This document shows positions 61,006-64,000 of a DNA stretch of 64,000 nt, piece by piece. The translations under genes and the position numbers were made by a program. The DNA is from Ornithinimicrobium cryptoxanthini. GTDB lineage: Bacteria; Actinomycetota; Actinomycetes; Actinomycetales; Dermatophilaceae. The first letter of the stretch is position 1. Every line of letters begins with the position of its first letter. The DNA is taken from assembly GCF_023923205.1 (NCBI RefSeq), contig NZ_CP099490.1, positions 992,001-1,056,000 on the forward strand. Reading direction: 5' to 3'. The notes below the pieces were generated by a model that made no database searches, was not told the origin of the DNA, and saw only the letters and a list, made by a program, of their open reading frames with translations.

Positions 61006-61872
61006 GTGCCCACCGCTGTGCTCACCGACTCGACCGCCTGCCTGCCGCCCGAGCTGGCGGAGCAGGCCGGTGTCCACGTGATCCCGCTGCACGTGACGGT
61101 GGGCCGGCAGACGCTCTCGGAGGGGGTCGACATCAGCACCTCCGAGGTCGCCGAGCTGTTGCGTGCCGGCAAGGAGAAGGTCGGCACGTCGCGGCCTGCG
61201 CCGGGGGAGTTCGTGGAGGTTTATCGTGCGCTGGTGCAGGAGACCGGCTGCGACTCGATCGTCTCCCTGCACCTGTCTGCCGCGATCTCGGGCACCGTCG
61301 AGGCGGCCCAGCTGGCGGCCGCGGCGGTGCGAGATGAGGTGCAGGTGGAGGTGGTCGACTCGCGGGTGCTCGGAATGGCGATGGGGTATGCCGCGTGGTC
61401 GGCTGCCGATGCCGCCGCCTCGGGGGCAGACCTGGCGGGGGCGGCAGAGGTGGCACGGGCGCGGTGCGCTGCCTCAGCGACCTACTTCTATGTGGACTCG
61501 CTCGAGCACCTGCGTCGAGGGGGTCGGGTCGGGGCGGTCCAGGCGCTGCTCGGGTCGGCGCTGGCGATCAAGCCGCTGCTGACCCTGGCCGAGGGGGAGG
61601 TGCAGCTCGAGGAGCGCGTCCGCACCCGGGCCAAGGCGCTGGCGCGGCTGGAGACGAAGTGTCTGGAGGCGGCGACGGCGGTCTCCTCCGAGCGCGGTGT
61701 CGACGTGGCTGTGCACCACCTGGGGTGGCGTGAGCAGGCCGAGGGGGTCACGGACTCGTTGCGCGAGGCCCTGCCCGCCGACTGCCGCGTCGACCTGGTG
61801 GAGCTGGGGGCGGTCGCGGGTGTCCACACCGGCCCCGGCACGCTCGCAGTGGCGGTGGCCCCACGCGTCTGA
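61006..61872 (+). CDS. DegV family fatty acid-binding protein
   Basis: A 288-residue protein of the DegV/FakB fold, which binds a single fatty acid. The N-terminal TAVLTDSTACLPPELAEQAG, the VGTSRPAPGEFVEVYRALVQ loop, the ligand-binding SIVSLHLSAAISGTVEAAQL and VVDSRVLGMAMGYAAWSA are characteristic. FakB proteins present fatty acids to a kinase for phospholipid synthesis; no FakA gene is in the window. Placement between leuS and comEA is a common actinobacterial order. Confidence 0.92.
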   Translation: MPTAVLTDSTACLPPELAEQAGVHVIPLHVTVGRQTLSEGVDISTSEVAELLRAGKEKVGTSRPAPGEFVEVYRALVQETGCDSIVSLHLSAAISGTVEAAQLAAAAVRDEVQVEVVDSRVLGMAMGYAAWSAADAAASGADLAGAAEVARARCAASATYFYVDSLEHLRRGGRVGAVQALLGSALAIKPLLTLAEGEVQLEERVRTRAKALARLETKCLEAATAVSSERGVDVAVHHLGWREQAEGVTDSLREALPADCRVDLVELGAVAGVHTGPGTLAVAVAPRV

Positions 61873-61885
61873 CCCATGTGCACAC

Positions 61886-61945
61886 CCATTCTCATACAGG
61901 TTTTGTTGGTGGCAGACGCAATTTTGTAGTGGTTTTGCAGGTGGC
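61886..61945 (+). repeat. Two divergent 32-bp repeat units after degV
   Basis: GGTTTTG at 61899 and 61931 are 32 apart; the units read ATTCTCATACAGGTTTTG and ATTTTGTAGTGGTTTTG. They follow the degV stop by about 14 bp and match the other loci except for TTTTG in place of TTTCG. Confidence 0.75.
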
Positions 61946-62024
61946 ACCGTCAACAGGTGCGCCGCACGCCATCGCGCCGTCCACAGCCTCGCCCCGCGCT
62001 GGCTTGTGGGATGGCCGCTCTTCC

Positions 62025-62030
62025 TAACGT
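62025..62030 (+). promoter_or_regulatory. -10 element of the comEA-comEC operon
   Basis: TAACGT ends six bases before the ATG at 62037. Confidence 0.6.
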
Positions 62031-62036
62031 GCTCGT

Positions 62037-63041
62037 ATGGCGGAGCAGGATCGGTTGGCCGCGCTGCTCGAGCGAGCGACCCGGGAGCGACGTGGTGGTG
62101 AAGATGACAGGTCGCAGCAGGATGAGACGGGCGACGGGTCGTGGGAGGACGGCTCGCTGGACCTCGACCGCGAGAGCGAGCGTGGTGGGGAGCCCTTGGT
62201 GCGCGGCGGCGAGTGGCTGCCGTCCGAGCCCGCGACGGGCCGCCATCGTGACGGGGACGATGGCCCACGGGTGCTCACCGTGCCCGCGTCGCTCCGGTCG
62301 GTGGACGTCCGCGTCCGGCCTGGGGCGGTCGTGGCGGTCATCGTCGTGGTGCTCTTGGTCGGGGCCATCTTCGGCGTGCGGTGGTGGTGGGCGGAGCGGA
62401 CGAGTCAGCCTGTGCCGATCGCACCTGCGGCCACTACCTCGGGCCCCGCTGGACCGCTCGCGGAGGGTGCTGCGCAGCCACTGACTCACGAGGCGCTGGA
62501 GGCACCCGCGCTGGGGGCGACCGGCACACCGGGTGCAGGTGGAGCGCAGGCGACCACCGCCGAGCCGCAGTCCCTCCTCGTCCACGTCGACGGCGCGGTG
62601 CGGGCGCCAGGGGTCGTGCAGGTCGAGGTCGGTGCGCGCGTGCAGGACGCCGTCGACGCTGCGGGAGGGTTCACGGCCGAGGCCGACACCACCCGGTTGA
62701 ACCTCGCCCGGCCGGTGGGCGACGGCGAGCGGCTGTGGGTGCCGCGTCCGGGGGAGGACGTGCCCGATCTGGTCGAGTCGGATCCCGGTGGGCCACCCGG
62801 CCAGCCACCAGCAGGCGGAGCGGGAGGAGGCTCAGGAGCGGGCGGTGGCGTGCAGGTCAACCTCAACAGCGCGGACCAGGCGGCGCTGGAGGAGCTGCCC
62901 GGTGTCGGGCCTGTGACTGCCGCAGCCATCATCCAGTGGCGCACGGAGCACGGCCGGTTCAGCACCACCGATGAGCTGCTCGAGGTCAGTGGGATCGGTG
63001 AGGCCACGCTCGACAAGCTCCTGCCGCACATCAGCCTCTGA
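62037..63041 (+). CDS. comEA: ComEA-like DNA-binding protein
   Basis: A 334-residue protein: an acidic, disordered cytoplasmic N-terminus, one span (VVAVIVVVLLVGAIFGVRWW), a proline/alanine linker, an SLBB domain (LLVHVDGAVRAPGVVQVEVG) and a C-terminal helix-hairpin-helix pair (VNLNSADQAALEELPGVGPV, then LLEVSGIGEATLDKLLPHI). This is the ComEA receptor for double-stranded DNA in natural transformation. The long N-terminal tail is more extended than in Bacillus. The comEC start overlaps its stop by one base. Confidence 0.92.
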   Translation: MAEQDRLAALLERATRERRGGEDDRSQQDETGDGSWEDGSLDLDRESERGGEPLVRGGEWLPSEPATGRHRDGDDGPRVLTVPASLRSVDVRVRPGAVVAVIVVVLLVGAIFGVRWWWAERTSQPVPIAPAATTSGPAGPLAEGAAQPLTHEALEAPALGATGTPGAGGAQATTAEPQSLLVHVDGAVRAPGVVQVEVGARVQDAVDAAGGFTAEADTTRLNLARPVGDGERLWVPRPGEDVPDLVESDPGGPPGQPPAGGAGGGSGAGGGVQVNLNSADQAALEELPGVGPVTAAAIIQWRTEHGRFSTTDELLEVSGIGEATLDKLLPHISL

Positions 63042-64000
63042 TGGGCGACACGACGGCCGTCCGGGGCCAGCCGACCACGCCTCCCGGGGGACAGCCGAGC
63101 CCACCGGATGAGGACCAGGCGAGTCCGCCCACGTTCGACCTGCGGCTGCTGTGCCCGGCGCTCATCGCGTGGGCGACGATGGTCGTGCTCGTCGTCCATG
63201 ACGCCCGCACTCAGTTAACGGCTGGGCTGGTCGCCCTGGCGGCTGCCGGGCTGGTGGTCCGGTTCCGGTCCAGAGGCCGCCTCCTGCGCTGGCACCACCT
63301 CGGCGGCCTCACCGCGCTCAGCTGCGCCGCCACAGCCCTCGTCCTGATCGCGGGTGCAGCCCACCGGGCCTCCGACGAGGTCGGACCCGTGGCCGACCTG
63401 GCGCAGGAACGGGCCGTCGTCACCGTGACCGGCACGGTGCTGACCGAGCCGCGACTGGTGACCCGCGGGGACGAGCGACCGGACCTGGTCATCTTCGAGC
63501 TGCGCATCCGGCAGATCGAGGCCCGGGGCGAGGTGAGCCGGGTCAGCACGCCGGTCGTGGTCTTCGCCGATGACACCTGGCAGGACGTCTCGTGGCGCAG
63601 CACCGTGACGACCCGCGCCCGCCTCGGCCCACCCGACGAGGGGGACTCGGTCGTGGGTGTCCTCACCCCTCTCGACCCGCCCGGTGCGAGTTCACGACAA
63701 GGGCTCGTCCTGTCCGGCACCGAGCACGTCCGTGAGCGTCTGCGGCAGTCCGTGCACCCCCTGCCCGTCGACGCCCGTGCCCTGATCCCCGGGTTGGTGA
63801 TCGGCGACACCTCGCTCACCCCGATGGACCTGAAGGACGCGATGCTCGCCACCGGCATGTCACACCTGAGCGCCGTCAGTGGTTCCAACGTCGCGATCGT
63901 GCTGGGGGCCGCCGTGCTGCTCTGCGGTTGGTGCGGCGTGCCCCGTCGTTGGCGACCCCTGATCGCTCTGCTGTCCCTCGTGGGGTTCGTGCTGCTGTGC
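63041..64000 (+). CDS. comEC: ComEC/Rec2 DNA uptake channel, C-terminus beyond window edge
   Basis: An open frame from ATG 63041 to the end of the window, 320 codons, without a stop. The N-terminal spans (LLCPALIAWATMVVLVVH, LTAGLVALAAAGLVV, TALSCAATALVLIAGA) are followed by an OB-fold-like extracytoplasmic domain (VTVTGTVLTEPRLVTRG, VVVFADDTW) and the competence signature GMSHLSAVSGSNVAIVLGAA. ComEC forms the membrane channel for the single DNA strand. The TGATG junction with comEA implies translational coupling. Confidence 0.92.
   Translation, partial: MGDTTAVRGQPTTPPGGQPSPPDEDQASPPTFDLRLLCPALIAWATMVVLVVHDARTQLTAGLVALAAAGLVVRFRSRGRLLRWHHLGGLTALSCAATALVLIAGAAHRASDEVGPVADLAQERAVVTVTGTVLTEPRLVTRGDERPDLVIFELRIRQIEARGEVSRVSTPVVVFADDTWQDVSWRSTVTTRARLGPPDEGDSVVGVLTPLDPPGASSRQGLVLSGTEHVRERLRQSVHPLPVDARALIPGLVIGDTSLTPMDLKDAMLATGMSHLSAVSGSNVAIVLGAAVLLCGWCGVPRRWRPLIALLSLVGFVLLC

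Noticed and set aside
1..64000. tRNA, rRNA, insertion sequence or prophage
   Set aside because: No cloverleaf-like sequence, transposase or phage structural gene was found when reading the intergenic regions and frames.

Overview
The window is 64 kb of very GC-rich DNA from an actinobacterium. The support is the codon usage, many GTG starts, an F420-dependent flavoenzyme family, the accA3/accD/accE acyl-CoA carboxylase set, a DUF58/MoxR/SpoIIM/RDD membrane cluster, and many transcripts that look leaderless. Gene order matches known neighbourhoods of Mycobacterium tuberculosis: lpdA/deoD/pmmB/add; accA3/maf/accE/accD5/birA/gtrA/purK/purE; and moxR2/DUF58/SpoIIM/RDD. The details suggest a Micrococcales member, perhaps Intrasporangiaceae-like; that placement is inference.

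Layout. Positions 1-4.9 kb hold deoxynucleoside catabolism: two aldehyde dehydrogenases, deoC, a cupin and adenosine deaminase. Positions 4.9-15.1 kb hold a lipoprotein and the RDD/SpoIIM/DUF58/MoxR/DUF4350/DUF4129/multi-pass membrane cluster. That cluster is interrupted by a more AT-rich pair of unrecognised genes and a C5-epimerase-like exported protein. Positions 15-20.3 kb hold a uridine kinase-like protein, a PH-domain protein, a phosphohexomutase, purine nucleoside phosphorylase and a LpdA-type flavoprotein. Positions 20.5-28.7 kb hold an NhaC antiporter, the biotin carboxylase/BCCP subunit, LldD, a LiuR-like regulator with its operator, an acyl-CoA dehydrogenase and a carboxyltransferase. 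Positions 28.7-35.7 kb hold small accessory genes (maf, Uma2, transglutaminase-like, MerR, DUF885, F420 enzyme, MOSC). Positions 35.7-37.3 kb are a repeat-rich islet around an AbiEi/DUF559-type gene. Positions 37.3-49.1 kb hold accE, accD, birA, enoyl-CoA hydratase, a two-component system, a PLP enzyme, an MFS transporter, gtrA, purK, purE and a SigE-type sigma factor with its membrane partner. Positions 49.2-54.3 kb hold methylmalonyl-CoA mutase and its MeaB chaperone. Positions 54.4-57.8 kb hold a NarL-type two-component system and a membrane protein. Positions 57.9-64 kb hold a leuS leader peptide with terminator, leuS, degV, comEA and the start of comEC.

Functionally, AccA3, AccD, AccE, BirA, MutA, MutB and MeaB together supply propionyl-CoA to succinyl-CoA conversion (the epimerase is not in the window). 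The LiuR-like regulator with the acyl-CoA dehydrogenase and second carboxyltransferase suggests branched-chain amino acid or acyl-CoA degradation. DeoC, the aldehyde dehydrogenases, Add, PNP and the phosphohexomutase form a nucleoside salvage and catabolism set.

Four sequence-level observations stand out. (1) A family of intergenic repeats recurs at six or seven loci, each with two or three units at a 32-bp period, mostly just after stop codons. (2) A 47-bp palindrome family flanks the DUF559-type gene. (3) leuS is preceded by a short leader peptide with three consecutive Leu codons and an intrinsic terminator. (4) At least 24 genes have a TAnnnT hexamer ending 6-9 bases before the start codon (16 of them exactly six), implying widespread leaderless transcription. 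No tRNA, rRNA, CRISPR array, insertion sequence or prophage was seen.
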